Shown: positions 33,136 through 41,871, counted from the stretch's first letter. The stretch: 46,405 bases of DNA from JAHJDS01 sp964569795 (GCA_964569795.1 CAZMVB010000030.1:1-46405); one strand, 5' to 3'. Notes: generated by a model not told the origin, from the letters alone. Translations and numbers: made by a program.

Positions 33136-34237
33136 CAACGTCCTCCGACATTCCTGATGCCTCGGAGGGGAAAAATAATGGCCCTTATTTAGCTTGCGCT
33201 TCCTGGAGGCCCCATGAACTGAATATTGCCTGAAAACATTACCGGCCGGTCAGACACGGAAAACCGAACCGGGGTTCAGACTGCTATGAGAGGCGAAGAA
33301 ATATGGAGATGAATCGCGGGAGGTGGATGAGGCGCGATCACCGGGCACAGATAGGAGTACCTGTGTGCTCTCGAGGCTGAACTCCAACGAGAACAGACAC
33401 AATAGAACCTAATGTACCCTTCTTGTCAAGAAAAATGTCAAAAAAATAAATATTGGATATCATGCCGGTTCCCATAACCCGGACTAACTACCGAATAAAA
33501 TTAAATAATATTCAGTCTGCGCGCCCAAGACATTTGCCGGACCGTCCGCTGTCCCGAATAATATCCCCCCAGCGGCCTGGTCGGTCATGACTTGGCACCA
33601 GGAACAGAGAAGCAGGGGATCGAGATCGAGACCACTCTCAGACGATCAGCAACCCGGCGGCGGACCGGTTCCGGGGCTGAGTGGCCCCGGAGATGGACTC
33701 GTTCGCCAGGTGCCGTATACCGTGGTTCCAGGACATCCTCGGATCGAATCTGTATTTTTACTGAGACCGCTGGGGCGGGTTTTGTTCGGGGAAGGGCCGG
33801 GATCGGCGAGTTCAAAGGCTCCGGCGCGGCCCGAGCGTCTCTTACCGTAAGAAAAGTGGCGTGGAATCCCTTGCGGGGCCTGGTTCGAGCCACCCCGGGG
33901 CCGGGGCTGCTCGGATATCGTCTCGTCATCCTTGACAATTCTTACATTACGAGTTAAGCTAGTTGTGATCCGCAGCAATTGCCGCCGGGGCGGACCAATG
34001 ACTGATGCCCGACGACATCCCAGGTTACGATGGCGACCGGCCTTCTGGCCGACCATTCACTCCATCGCCGACCTACCTCTTCTTACCCCCCAAAACCAAC
34101 GCGAGTCATGGCCCGATACCCATCGGGCGGAGAGTATAAACGTCACCTGAAGATTCGGGAAAGGAGGTGAACCAAGACCGTCTTCTGGGAACGATTTTAA
34201 GGGCATTGTTTGTCGCTTCAAATGCGGGGGGGAGAAA
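33136..34237. other. 1.1-kb gene-poor region
   Basis: The left part (33136-33580) is AT-rich and without a plausible gene. The right part (33585-33960) has overlapping short frames on both strands, none with a recognisable domain or a good ribosome site. It may be a decayed gene. The region also holds a promoter candidate (33932-33960) and an isolated perfect ribosome-binding sequence (34161-34170). Confidence 0.5.
33932..33960 (+). promoter_or_regulatory. Candidate promoter upstream of the AtoE-type gene
   Basis: A perfect TTGACA (33932-33937) is followed by a 17-base spacer and TAAGCT (33955-33960). If used, it would give a leader of about 270 bases before the transporter gene. Confidence 0.35.
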
Positions 34238-35716
34238 ATGGCAGAAGCTAGCGTGCCTTCACCGCCCAAGGCGGGGGGTCTGGCCGGCATCGGCGCCAGC
34301 CTGACCAACTGGACCGAACGGTGGATACCCGATTCCCTGGTAATTGTCTTTATCCTCAGTATTATCGCTTACATTATGGCCTTGATCTTCGGCACAGATG
34401 CCGCGTTCATGAAATTGGTAGGTAAAAAGGCGGCCGTCGGCGCCCCGGCCATGGCCAGTTTCGGGGATCGGCTCTACGGCGGGGTGGTCGCCTGGGGCAA
34501 GGGCTTCTGGTTCTACCTGAAGTTCGCCATGCAGATGTGCCTGATCATGATGACCGGGTACATTTTGGCCCTGTCGCCGCCCATCCGGAAGCTACTGGAC
34601 AAACTGGCCGGCCTGCCCAACGAGGACAAGCCCTATCAGGCCATCGTGGCCATGGCCTTGTTCTCGACCATCTCGGCCTGGATCTCGTGGGGCCTGTCCA
34701 TCATCGGCAGCGCCGTGTTCGCCCTGTTCGTGGTCCGGCGCAACCCCAAGGTGGACTACCGGCTCCTGGTGGCCTCGGCCTACCTGGGCCTGGGCTGCAC
34801 CTGGCACGCCGGCCTGACCGGCTCGGCCACCCTGATGATGGCCTCGCCGACCAACAAGCTGGTCCTGCTGGGCGTGAAAAACCAATGGATCACGGGGCCC
34901 ATCTCCACCGGAACGACCATCTTCCACCCCTTCAACCTGATCCTGACGGCGGTGATCGTGGTCGCGGTGACCTATTTCATGGCCAAGATGCACCCCGCGC
35001 CGGAGAACACCTACGTCGTCTCGCCCGAACTGATGGACCGGCTCAAGATCTATGAGCCGCCCCGGCGGGAAAAGGCCCGGTCCTTCTCCGACTGGCTGAA
35101 CTGGTGGTGGGGCTTCAACCTGATCATCGTCGTCGGCGGGGCCATCGCCCTGTACTCCTACCTCCGGGGCAAGCCCGTCGGCAACTGGCTGACCCTCAAC
35201 AACGTCATCTTCTTCTTCCTGATGCTGGGCATCCTGTTCCACTGGCGGCCCTGGTCCTTCCTCAAGGCCACCGAGGAGTCGGGCAAGGCCGTCTGGGGCA
35301 TCGTCATCCAGTTCCCGTTCTACGCCGGCATTTTCGGGTTGATCCTGTTCACCGGCCTGGCCACGGTCTTCACCGAGTGGTTCGTGGCCATCAGTCACAA
35401 GGCGACCTTCCCCTTGTTCGCCTACTGGTATGGCGGGATCCTCAACTACTTCGTGCCCTCGGGCGGCGGCGAGTGGCTGATGACCGCGCCGTACCTCCTG
35501 CCCGCGGGCAAGGCCCTGGGGCTGCCGGCCTACAAGACCGTCATCGCCTACGCCTGGGGCGACATGATGACTGACATGATCCAGCCCTTCTGGGCCATCG
35601 CCATGCTGGCCGTGGCCAAGTTGAACTTCCGCGACATCATGGGCTATCTGATGGTCATCTTCGTCGTTTACTTCATCATCACCTCTGTCGGCTTCCTCAT
35701 CTTGCCGTGGATCTAG
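34238..35716 (+). CDS. atoE: Short-chain fatty acid transporter, AtoE type
   Basis: This 492-residue inner-membrane protein has about 12 hydrophobic helices. It shows the AtoE-family features: an N-terminal WTERWIPDSLVIVFILSII, a conserved ISWGLSIIGSAVFAL region, a GLTGSATLMMASP loop, FVPSGGGEWLM and DMIQPFWAIAML. The family is thought to import short-chain fatty acids such as acetoacetate or butyrate. The start is ATG at 34238 after GGGGGGGAG. A terminator follows, so it is a single-gene unit. It could supply substrates to the CoA-transferases and the 4-hydroxybutyryl-CoA dehydratase in this window. Confidence 0.88.
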   Translation: MAEASVPSPPKAGGLAGIGASLTNWTERWIPDSLVIVFILSIIAYIMALIFGTDAAFMKLVGKKAAVGAPAMASFGDRLYGGVVAWGKGFWFYLKFAMQMCLIMMTGYILALSPPIRKLLDKLAGLPNEDKPYQAIVAMALFSTISAWISWGLSIIGSAVFALFVVRRNPKVDYRLLVASAYLGLGCTWHAGLTGSATLMMASPTNKLVLLGVKNQWITGPISTGTTIFHPFNLILTAVIVVAVTYFMAKMHPAPENTYVVSPELMDRLKIYEPPRREKARSFSDWLNWWWGFNLIIVVGGAIALYSYLRGKPVGNWLTLNNVIFFFLMLGILFHWRPWSFLKATEESGKAVWGIVIQFPFYAGIFGLILFTGLATVFTEWFVAISHKATFPLFAYWYGGILNYFVPSGGGEWLMTAPYLLPAGKALGLPAYKTVIAYAWGDMMTDMIQPFWAIAMLAVAKLNFRDIMGYLMVIFVVYFIITSVGFLILPWI

Positions 35717-35749
35717 GGGCCTGCTCCGAGATTCACGCCGGAAACAATC

Positions 35750-35781
35750 GGGGGGGACCAGGGCGGTCCCCCCCTTCCTTT
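35750..35781 (+). terminator. Terminator after the AtoE-type gene
   Basis: A perfect 10-bp stem (35750-35759 with 35765-35774, a G-run facing a C-run) with a 5-base loop is followed by TTCCTTT. It lies 34 bases past the stop codon. Confidence 0.75.
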
Positions 35782-35818
35782 GATCCCCGCCGCGGGCGGT
35801 CGGCCCGGACGGGCCGGC

Positions 35819-36088
35819 TCAGCCCACGGCCACCCGATCCGAGGAGAACAGGTTCAGCCGGACGGCGGCGTTCTCCAGGTGGAAACCATTCTCCTCCAGG
35901 TCGCGCAGGGCCTGAGACGTATCCAGGACGATCCGCTCCTGACCGGGCTCGAGTTCGATCTCCTTGAACAGGCTGAGCGGCCCCAGGCTTTCCCGGACGT
36001 CCTTGGGCACCGAGCCGAAGTTGTTCTTTTCCGGCAGCACCAGGAGCTGGGCCGGGTCCTTGTGGCCGCGATAGACATAGGCTTTCAT
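35819..36088 (-). CDS. YcgL domain protein
   Basis: This 89-residue protein starts MKAYVYRGHKDPAQLLVLPEK, followed by FGSVPKDVRESLGPLSLF and LRDLEENGFHLE. This matches the pattern of the YcgL family (E. coli YcgL: VIYRS...DFSRVPEEL...ALTEQGYYL). The function of the family is unknown. The start is ATG at 36088 with AGGAGGCGAGG upstream; the earlier ATG at 36136 has no site. YcgL proteins are best known from gammaproteobacteria, so this copy may be transferred or a distant relative. Confidence 0.65.
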   Translation of the reverse strand: MKAYVYRGHKDPAQLLVLPEKNNFGSVPKDVRESLGPLSLFKEIELEPGQERIVLDTSQALRDLEENGFHLENAAVRLNLFSSDRVAVG

Positions 36089-36281
36089 GGTCCTCGCCTC
36101 CTCTCGACGAATATGGGTTTTCTCTTGTTTGAACATAGATCGAGGGGGGCGGTTTAGAAATAAGCCCCAGACCTCATTTGGGGTATGGTTCGGCCTTATT
36201 TAGGCGTGGTGTCCAGCCCACCGCGGCCTGGGACGATCATGAAGCCATCCGGGTTTAAACGAATCAGCAGAGTATCTAATC

Positions 36282-36316
36282 GCCGGGGCCGGCGGGCAGA
36301 TCCGGCCCGCCCCGGC
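36282..36316. other. GC-rich hairpin downstream of the rubredoxin gene
   Basis: GCCGGGG (36282-36288) pairs with CCCCGGC (36310-36316) and encloses a smaller stem. It lies 40 bases past the rubredoxin stop on the minus strand, without a T-run, so it is at best a weak terminator. Confidence 0.35.
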
Positions 36317-36356
36317 TGGAATCACCCTCGAGGTTCAATCCCCTTTACGGTGCGGG

Positions 36357-36566
36357 TCAGATCCCGTCGTCCTTGACCGAGCCCGGACCGGCCAGGGGTC
36401 GAAACATCTTCTTGCTCGCCCCGCAGACCTTGCAGCACCAATCCTCGGGCAGGGCCTCGAAGGTGGTCCCCTTGGGGATCTGGCGCTTCTTGTCACCCCG
36501 GTCGGGATCGTAGATAAAGCCGCAATTGGTGGTTTGACACTGATAGATGTCTCGAGGGTCGGCCAT
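36357..36566 (-). CDS. Rubredoxin with C-x4-C first knuckle
   Basis: This 69-residue protein has the rubredoxin pattern: a first iron knuckle YQCQTTNCGFIYDP, then GDKKRQIPKGTTFEALPEDW and a second knuckle CKVCGASKKMF. The first pair is spaced C-x4-C instead of the usual C-x2-C, as in the Rd-2 type known from Desulfovibrio desulfuricans. An additional cysteine precedes the second knuckle (WCCKVC). It is a one-electron carrier of the cytoplasm, often serving oxygen- or superoxide-reducing enzymes. The start is ATG at 36566 with AGGAG upstream. No partner enzyme is adjacent. Confidence 0.88.
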   Translation of the reverse strand: MADPRDIYQCQTTNCGFIYDPDRGDKKRQIPKGTTFEALPEDWCCKVCGASKKMFRPLAGPGSVKDDGI

Positions 36567-36927
36567 GGCCTCACTCCTGGTCACACCTGGATTCGGTCGC
36601 TCGACCGGGCCGCCGCCTTTCCCTGGCCCCGTTGCCGGAGGGGCCGGGTCGAAGCCGCGGCGGGCCGGTCTCCCTGAATCAAATATAGGTCCCGGCCCCG
36701 GCCTGTCAAGGCCCGGGGTCCCTCGGCCCGCCGGTCTGACGGACCGGCGAATCCAGGCCGCCCTTGCCGGGGACAACCGGCCGCACATAGGTAATTGACT
36801 CGCGAGTGATTTGTCATTAGACTGTTCCCCAATTGACTCGATCCGGACCGGCGGGTCGCTCTGGGCGGAGGGTTGGACAGGCGTCGCGGGGCCGTCACCG
36901 GTCGCGGTCCCGGAACAAGGGTGGGGC
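36567..36927. other. Divergent intergenic region between rubredoxin and regulator genes
   Basis: This 361-base GC-rich stretch has no convincing gene. It contains the promoter candidate at 36795-36823 and two copies of AATTGACTCG (36793-36802 and 36831-36840). Confidence 0.45.
36795..36823 (+). promoter_or_regulatory. Candidate promoter of the response regulator-TPR gene
   Basis: TTGACT (36795-36800), a 17-base spacer and TAGACT (36818-36823) match five and four of six consensus positions. The -35 lies in the first copy of a 10-base direct repeat. Confidence 0.45.
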
Positions 36928-38106
36928 ATGGAGCCTTCGGACCAGAATTTGACGTTGATGATCGTGGACGACCAGATGGTGGTCCGCAAAATGATTCGGG
37001 ACATGCTGCGCAAGATCGGCTATCGGAATTTCATCATGGCCGATGACGGCGACACGGCCCTGGAAAAGCTCAAGACGAATCACGTGGACGTGCTCCTGTG
37101 CGACTGGAACATGCCCCGGACGACCGGCGTCGAGGTGCTGCAGGTCATCCGCTCGGACGAGGCCTTCAAGGACCTGCCGTTCATCATGGTCACCGGCGAG
37201 GTGGCCGAACCGACCGTGGCCCAGGCCATCGAGGGCGAGGTGGACGCCTACCTGATCAAGCCGTTCACCTCCGAGGCCCTGCAACGCAAGATCGAAGAGG
37301 TCGTGGAAAAGCGTCGTCACCCGTCCCCGGCCGAGATCCACATCAACCTGGGACAGGTGTACCTCAAGGGCCGGCAATACGATCAGGCCTTGAGCGAGTT
37401 CTTCAAGGCCCGGGATTTGACCCCCAAGAGCGCCCGGCCCTTGACCTGGATCGGACAGGCCTACGAGGACAAGGGGGACCTGGAAACGGCCCGCCGGTAC
37501 TACAAGCAAGCGGTCACCCTGGTCCCCAAGTACATCCGGGCCCAGGACCGCCTGGCCCAGGTCTATGCGGCCCTGGGTCGTCCCGACCTGGCGGCCCGGC
37601 ATCTCAGGATGGCCGTGTCCATCAGTCCCCGGAACGTTCAGCGCCAGTTGAATCTGGGACAGGCCTTGCTCCTGGCCAGCCACCAGGACGAGGCCCGCGA
37701 TGTCCTGGTGGGGATCACCAAGCTGGTCGAGTCCAAGGAACGGCCCGAGGTCGCCCGCCAGGTGGGCGAGGCCCTGCTCGAGGCCGGCCTGGACGCGGAG
37801 GCCGAGATCGCCTTCCAGGAGGGCATCGAATCCGACCCGGATGACATTCATCTCTACAATCGTCTCGGCATCGCCTTCCGGAAACAGGGCAAGATCCGGG
37901 AGGCCATCGACAACTACCGCCGGGCCCTCGGGATCGACCCCGAAAACGAGATCCTCTACTACAACCTGGCCCGGGCCTACCATGAAGGCGGTGATCAAGA
38001 CCTGGCCAGCGTGTCCATCAGGCAGGCCCTCAAGATCAACCCCGACTTCGAAGAGGCCCAGGAGTTCATGGTCAAGGTCCTCAAGATGGCCGTGCCCCGG
38101 GTCTGA
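36928..38106 (+). CDS. CheY-like receiver domain fused to TPR repeats
   Basis: This 392-residue cytoplasmic protein has an N-terminal receiver domain (~8-128) with acidic D14 and D15, phospho-acceptor D59 (LLCDWNMP), T89 and K111 (YLIKPF). About seven TPR units follow (~137-385), for example AEIHINLGQVYLKGRQYDQAL and AIDNYRRALGIDPENEILYY. There is no DNA-binding or enzymatic output, so phosphorylation probably changes a protein interaction made by the TPR part. The start is ATG at 36928 behind AAGGGTGG; the in-frame sequence upstream is not conserved-looking. No kinase gene is adjacent. Confidence 0.88.
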   Translation: MEPSDQNLTLMIVDDQMVVRKMIRDMLRKIGYRNFIMADDGDTALEKLKTNHVDVLLCDWNMPRTTGVEVLQVIRSDEAFKDLPFIMVTGEVAEPTVAQAIEGEVDAYLIKPFTSEALQRKIEEVVEKRRHPSPAEIHINLGQVYLKGRQYDQALSEFFKARDLTPKSARPLTWIGQAYEDKGDLETARRYYKQAVTLVPKYIRAQDRLAQVYAALGRPDLAARHLRMAVSISPRNVQRQLNLGQALLLASHQDEARDVLVGITKLVESKERPEVARQVGEALLEAGLDAEAEIAFQEGIESDPDDIHLYNRLGIAFRKQGKIREAIDNYRRALGIDPENEILYYNLARAYHEGGDQDLASVSIRQALKINPDFEEAQEFMVKVLKMAVPRV

Positions 38107-38284
38107 CCTGGATCCGCCCCCCATCCCGACCTGAACCGCCGGTGCGGCCGGCCTCGTCCTTTCTTCGCCCCCCGATCGTTCCTGATCACGGCGCCCCCTG
38201 GGCCGGCCCTGGCCGGGGGTACCGGCCTCGGTTATAGTTAGGGGAGACGACCCCGATCCAACCCGCACAACCGGGAGACGAAAA

Positions 38285-38914
38285 ATGGTAAAGGTTCGCC
38301 CCTTGACCTGGCTGCTGGCAACGGCCGCCCTGGCGGCCTGGGGCTGGCCCGGCCCGGTACGGGCCGCGCCGGCCGAGATCCGCATCTACAATGGACAAAA
38401 GCTCCACCCCTTCCACCGGGCCTACGACAACTCGATCCGCGGCCCCCAGGTGGTCAACCCGAAAAAACTCCGGTTCAGGATCGACGGCCAGGTGGCCGCC
38501 CCGCAGACCCTGACCTACGATCAGATCCTGAAATTTCCCCGGGTCAGGCGGGTGGTGAAGATGCCCTGTGTCGAGGGCTGGTATGAGATCCTGCTCTACG
38601 ACGGGATCCGGCTGGTCAAGCTCATCGAGGCGGCCAAACCCAAGCCCGGCGTCAAGACGGTCATCTTTCACGCCGCGGACGGCTACACCTCGTCGCTCAG
38701 TTACGACTACGTCAAGAAGCGGGACGTCCTGCTGGGCTTCAAGATCAACGGCCTGGTCCTGGACAAGAACCGGGGCTTTCCCTTCCAGGTGGTCGCCCCG
38801 GGCAAGCTGGGCTACAAGTGGGTCAAGTGGGTGGTCGGGATCACCCTGTCGGACAAGCCCTACCGGGGCTATTGGGAGCGCCGGGGTTACAGCAACCAGG
38901 CCGACGCCCCATGA
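38285..38914 (+). CDS. Exported molybdopterin-dependent oxidoreductase, SUOX/MsrP fold
   Basis: This 209-residue protein has a signal peptide (about 1-27, ending PVRA). A sulfite-oxidase-type molybdopterin domain follows, recognised by LRFRIDGQVAAPQTLTYDQIL, the MPCVEGW motif whose C95 should bind molybdenum, and DGYTSSLSYDYV. It is shorter than MsrP (YedY) and ends with a WVVGITLSD motif. It probably acts in the periplasm on a small substrate. No membrane cytochrome partner such as MsrQ is adjacent. The start is ATG at 38285 behind GGGAG. Confidence 0.82.
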   Translation: MVKVRPLTWLLATAALAAWGWPGPVRAAPAEIRIYNGQKLHPFHRAYDNSIRGPQVVNPKKLRFRIDGQVAAPQTLTYDQILKFPRVRRVVKMPCVEGWYEILLYDGIRLVKLIEAAKPKPGVKTVIFHAADGYTSSLSYDYVKKRDVLLGFKINGLVLDKNRGFPFQVVAPGKLGYKWVKWVVGITLSDKPYRGYWERRGYSNQADAP

Positions 38915-38930
38915 TCAGGGGGAGAAGGCA

Positions 38931-39190
38931 ATCGGTCGAATCAAACGGTCCCGGCCGACCAAAGAGATAGATCGATGGGGCGTCTCCTCCTGGGGCACCC
39001 GGGGCGGCGAGGTGTCCACGGGGAATGTGACGCCCCCGAGACCTGCTACATCATCGCGGGAGAGGTGGTCGTCAAGACCGACGAGGAACGGGTCCCTATC
39101 AAGCCCGGCGATCTGGTCACCTTTCCCCGGGGCCTGAAATGCGTCTGGGAGGTCACGGCCCCCATTGGCCAGCACTTCAAGTTCGACTGA
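38931..39190 (+). pseudogene. Cupin (DUF861-type) gene broken by a frameshift
   Basis: The C-terminal half reads ETCYIIAGEVVVKTDEE, then KPGDLVTFPRGLKCVWEV and HFKFD, a clear small cupin. The N-terminal half of the same family (RSRPTKEIDRWGVSSW, then GGEVST) lies just upstream in a different frame, so the two halves are out of register near 39021-39030. By comparison with the family's usual S-T-F-D-W segment, a deletion of about seven bases would explain both the frame change and the missing residues. No good start codon is seen for the N-terminal half. An ATG at 38975 opens the C-terminal frame alone. Confidence 0.65.
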
Positions 39191-39226
39191 TTGGCCTGTT
39201 CGGCGTCTCCGGTTGTCCGCCTCGGT

Positions 39227-40243
39227 TTACCTGGCCCGGTGCAGGGTCGAGGGTAAGGCGTGGGCCAGGTCCGGCTCGGTCATGGTGATGACGATCGTGT
39301 TGGGATCGACAAAGGTGAATTTGCACTTGCACCAGCTGACCTCGCCGCCGCCGATGTAAAGGGTCATGCCCCGGGCCGTGGTCGGCCCGGTGATGGTGAA
39401 GATCATGGACAGGGTGCCGGGCCGGTAACCGAGCGGCAGGGACGACTTGACGAACAGGACCTGATAGGTATGGGGCGCGGGCCATGAGCCGGCCCGCTTG
39501 ATGATCTTGAAGTACAGGGCGTGCCGGGCGTAGAGCCGCTTGTACCACAGCCCGACCGGGTTCGGAGCCGAGGCCGGAGTGGTGGTCACGGGCGGCCGGG
39601 GGGCCGGCGACTGGGTTTGGGGCTGAACCGGCCGTTGCCGGCGGGACTGCTGGGCGGACAACCGGTTGGCCTTGGCCAGGTCGGCCCGGGACTTTGCGGT
39701 TCGTCCCATTTTACGGAAAACCAGGCCCCGGAGACGGTAGGCCGTGACGTTCTTGGGATCCAGTTGAATCGCCCGGTCAAGGTCCGAGACGGCCGCCGGG
39801 TACTGCTTCAGGACGGCCCGGGTCAGCCCGCGGTAGAGGTAGCTGTAAGCGTAGTTCGGCCTGAGTCTGACCGCCTGATCGAAATCCTTGAGCGCCGAGG
39901 CATATCGCTTCACCTTGAGCCGGGACAGGCCGCGGCTGAGGTAATAGCTGCCCTGATCGGGCCGGAGGGCGATGGCCCGGGAAAAATCGGTCTCGGCCCG
40001 GTCGTACCTCCCCAGGCGGTGCCAACACATGCCCCGGAACCACAGAACCTGGGCCCGTTTGGGTCCGGTCATTCCGGCGTTCAGGGCGGCGGTGAAGGCC
40101 TTGGCCGCGCCCTGAAAGTCCCCGCCCTGATAGGCCCGGGCGCCTTGTTGAATGAGGGAGTTCTGGGCCGGGGCCGGCGACGGGATGACCGCCGGTCCGA
40201 CCAACACCGACAGACAGACCAGGATCACACCTGCCCGGGTCAT
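39227..40243 (-). CDS. Exported TPR protein with C-terminal unknown domain
   Basis: This 338-residue protein has a signal peptide (about 1-26, ending PAPA), four to five TPR units (~30-190, for example AETDFSRAIALRPDQGSYYL and AVSDLDRAIQLDPKNVTAYR), a Gln/Pro-rich linker (~200-230) and a C-terminal domain of about 100 residues with alternating hydrophobic strands and two cysteines (WCKCKF). I do not recognise the last domain; its pattern suggests a small beta-sandwich. The start is ATG at 40243 behind AGGAGGG. It converges with the broken cupin gene. Confidence 0.75.
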   Translation of the reverse strand: MTRAGVILVCLSVLVGPAVIPSPAPAQNSLIQQGARAYQGGDFQGAAKAFTAALNAGMTGPKRAQVLWFRGMCWHRLGRYDRAETDFSRAIALRPDQGSYYLSRGLSRLKVKRYASALKDFDQAVRLRPNYAYSYLYRGLTRAVLKQYPAAVSDLDRAIQLDPKNVTAYRLRGLVFRKMGRTAKSRADLAKANRLSAQQSRRQRPVQPQTQSPAPRPPVTTTPASAPNPVGLWYKRLYARHALYFKIIKRAGSWPAPHTYQVLFVKSSLPLGYRPGTLSMIFTITGPTTARGMTLYIGGGEVSWCKCKFTFVDPNTIVITMTEPDLAHALPSTLHRAR

Positions 40244-40419
40244 GTTTGCCCTCCTGGCATATTTTTTTACAATATCATCTTCAACATCGCCAGCATACCA
40301 AAAACGACACCTGTCCCTTGACGGGCCGGGATGTGTCGCGGATTGACCTGGCGTCGAAACCGGGTTCGTGGTAAGTAACAAATGAATCCTCGGCCATATC
40401 CCCCGCGGAGATCAACACC

Positions 40420-41871
40420 ATGTCCCTCAAGACCGGTGACCAGTACCTGCAGTCCCTCAAGGACCTGAACCTGGAGGCCCACGTCCTGGGCCAGATGACC
40501 GGCGACCTGCCCGATCACGGCCTGGTGTCGCCTTCGACCCGGGCCGTGGCCCTGACCTATGACGCGGCCTTTGATCCGGCCACCAGGGACCTCTTCCGGG
40601 TGGAATCGCCCCTCTGCGCCTCGGACGTCAACCGGTTCACCCACCTGCATCAGAGCGCGGACGATCTGGTCAAGAAGGTCCTGATGCAGCGCTACTGCGG
40701 TCACGCCACGGGCTGCTGCTTCCAGCGCTGCGTCGGCCTGGACGCGGCCAACGCCATCTTCAGCACCACCTTCGAGTGCGACCGGAAGCACGGCACCGAT
40801 TTTCACGAGCGCTTCCAGAAATACTGGGCCTGGATCCAGCAGGAGGACCTGGTGGTGGACGGGGCCATGACCGACCCCAAGGGCGACCGGGGCAAGCGCC
40901 CGGCCCAGCAGGCCGACCCCGATCTGTTCGTCCGGGTCAAGGATCGCCGGCCCGGGGGGATCGTGGTCAGCGGGGCCAAGCTCCACCAGACCGGGATGCT
41001 CAACTCCCACGAGATCCTGGTCATGCCGACCCTGACCATGCGGCCCGGCGAGGAGGCCTGGGCGGTCTGTTTCGCCGTGCCGACCACCGCCCCCGGCATC
41101 CGCTACATCTACGGCCGGCAGGCCAGCGACACCCGCAAGCTCGAGGCCCAGGCCCTGGACATGGGCAACCCGGTTTTCGGCGGCCAGGAGGTGATGACCG
41201 TCTTCGAGGACGTGTTCGTCCCCGAGGAGCGGATCTTCCTGGACGGGCAGATCGACTTTTCGGGCACCATGGTCGAGCGCTTCGCCTCGTATCACCGCCA
41301 GAGCTACGGCGGCTGCAAGGTCGGGGTAGGGGACGTGCTCATCGGGGCCACGGCCCTGATCGCCCGGATGAACGGGGTCGAGAAGGCCGGCCACATCCGG
41401 GAAAAGATCGTCGAGATGATCCACCTCAACGAGACCCTGTTCGCCTGCGGCATCGCCTGCTCGGCCCGCGGCGTCAAGACTCCGGCGGGCAACTATCAGG
41501 TCGATATGCTCCTGGCCAACGTGGGCAAGCTCAATGTCACCCGGTTCCCCTACGAGATCGCCCGGCTGGCCACGGACGTGGCCGGCGGGCTGTTGGGGAC
41601 CATGCCCTCGGCGGCCGATCTGGCCGATCCGGTGGCCGGGCCGTACATCGAGAAGTACCTGGCCGCGGCCGAGGGCGTGCCGGTCGTGGATCGGATGAAG
41701 GTCCTGCGCCTGATCGAGAACCTGGTGGCCGGGGCCGGGGCGGTGGGCTATCTGATCGAGTCCATGCACGGCGCCGGGCCGCCGGCCGCCCAGCGGATCA
41801 TGATCGGCCGGCAGGCCGACCTGGAAGGCAAGATAAACCGGGTCAAACAGCTGCTCGACATCCAATGGTGA
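40420..41871 (+). CDS. abfD: 4-hydroxybutyryl-CoA dehydratase/vinylacetyl-CoA isomerase
   Basis: AbfD dehydrates 4-hydroxybutyryl-CoA to crotonyl-CoA using FAD and an unusual 4Fe-4S cluster. This 483-residue protein has the cluster ligands C100 and C104 (GCCFQRC), H293 and C300 (HRQSYGGC), with K301 next to them. All are one position after the Clostridium aminobutyricum residues C99, C103, H292 and C299 as I recall them. Length is normal for the family. Crotonyl-CoA would enter beta-oxidation to acetyl-CoA, the substrate of the acs pathway in reverse. GGAG lies nine bases before the ATG. Confidence 0.92.
   Translation: MSLKTGDQYLQSLKDLNLEAHVLGQMTGDLPDHGLVSPSTRAVALTYDAAFDPATRDLFRVESPLCASDVNRFTHLHQSADDLVKKVLMQRYCGHATGCCFQRCVGLDAANAIFSTTFECDRKHGTDFHERFQKYWAWIQQEDLVVDGAMTDPKGDRGKRPAQQADPDLFVRVKDRRPGGIVVSGAKLHQTGMLNSHEILVMPTLTMRPGEEAWAVCFAVPTTAPGIRYIYGRQASDTRKLEAQALDMGNPVFGGQEVMTVFEDVFVPEERIFLDGQIDFSGTMVERFASYHRQSYGGCKVGVGDVLIGATALIARMNGVEKAGHIREKIVEMIHLNETLFACGIACSARGVKTPAGNYQVDMLLANVGKLNVTRFPYEIARLATDVAGGLLGTMPSAADLADPVAGPYIEKYLAAAEGVPVVDRMKVLRLIENLVAGAGAVGYLIESMHGAGPPAAQRIMIGRQADLEGKINRVKQLLDIQW

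Noticed and set aside
33870..33900. tRNA-like TTCGAGC loop
   Set aside because: The flanking bases do not pair into a T-arm and no acceptor or anticodon stem can be drawn.
33585..33957. Short overlapping frames on both strands in the gene-poor region
   Set aside because: No domain, no conserved-looking motif and no good ribosome site; they may be remnants but cannot be supported as genes.
40267..41865. 532-codon minus-strand frame opposite the 4-hydroxybutyryl-CoA dehydratase gene
   Set aside because: The plus strand carries all catalytic residues of AbfD; the minus frame is low complexity.
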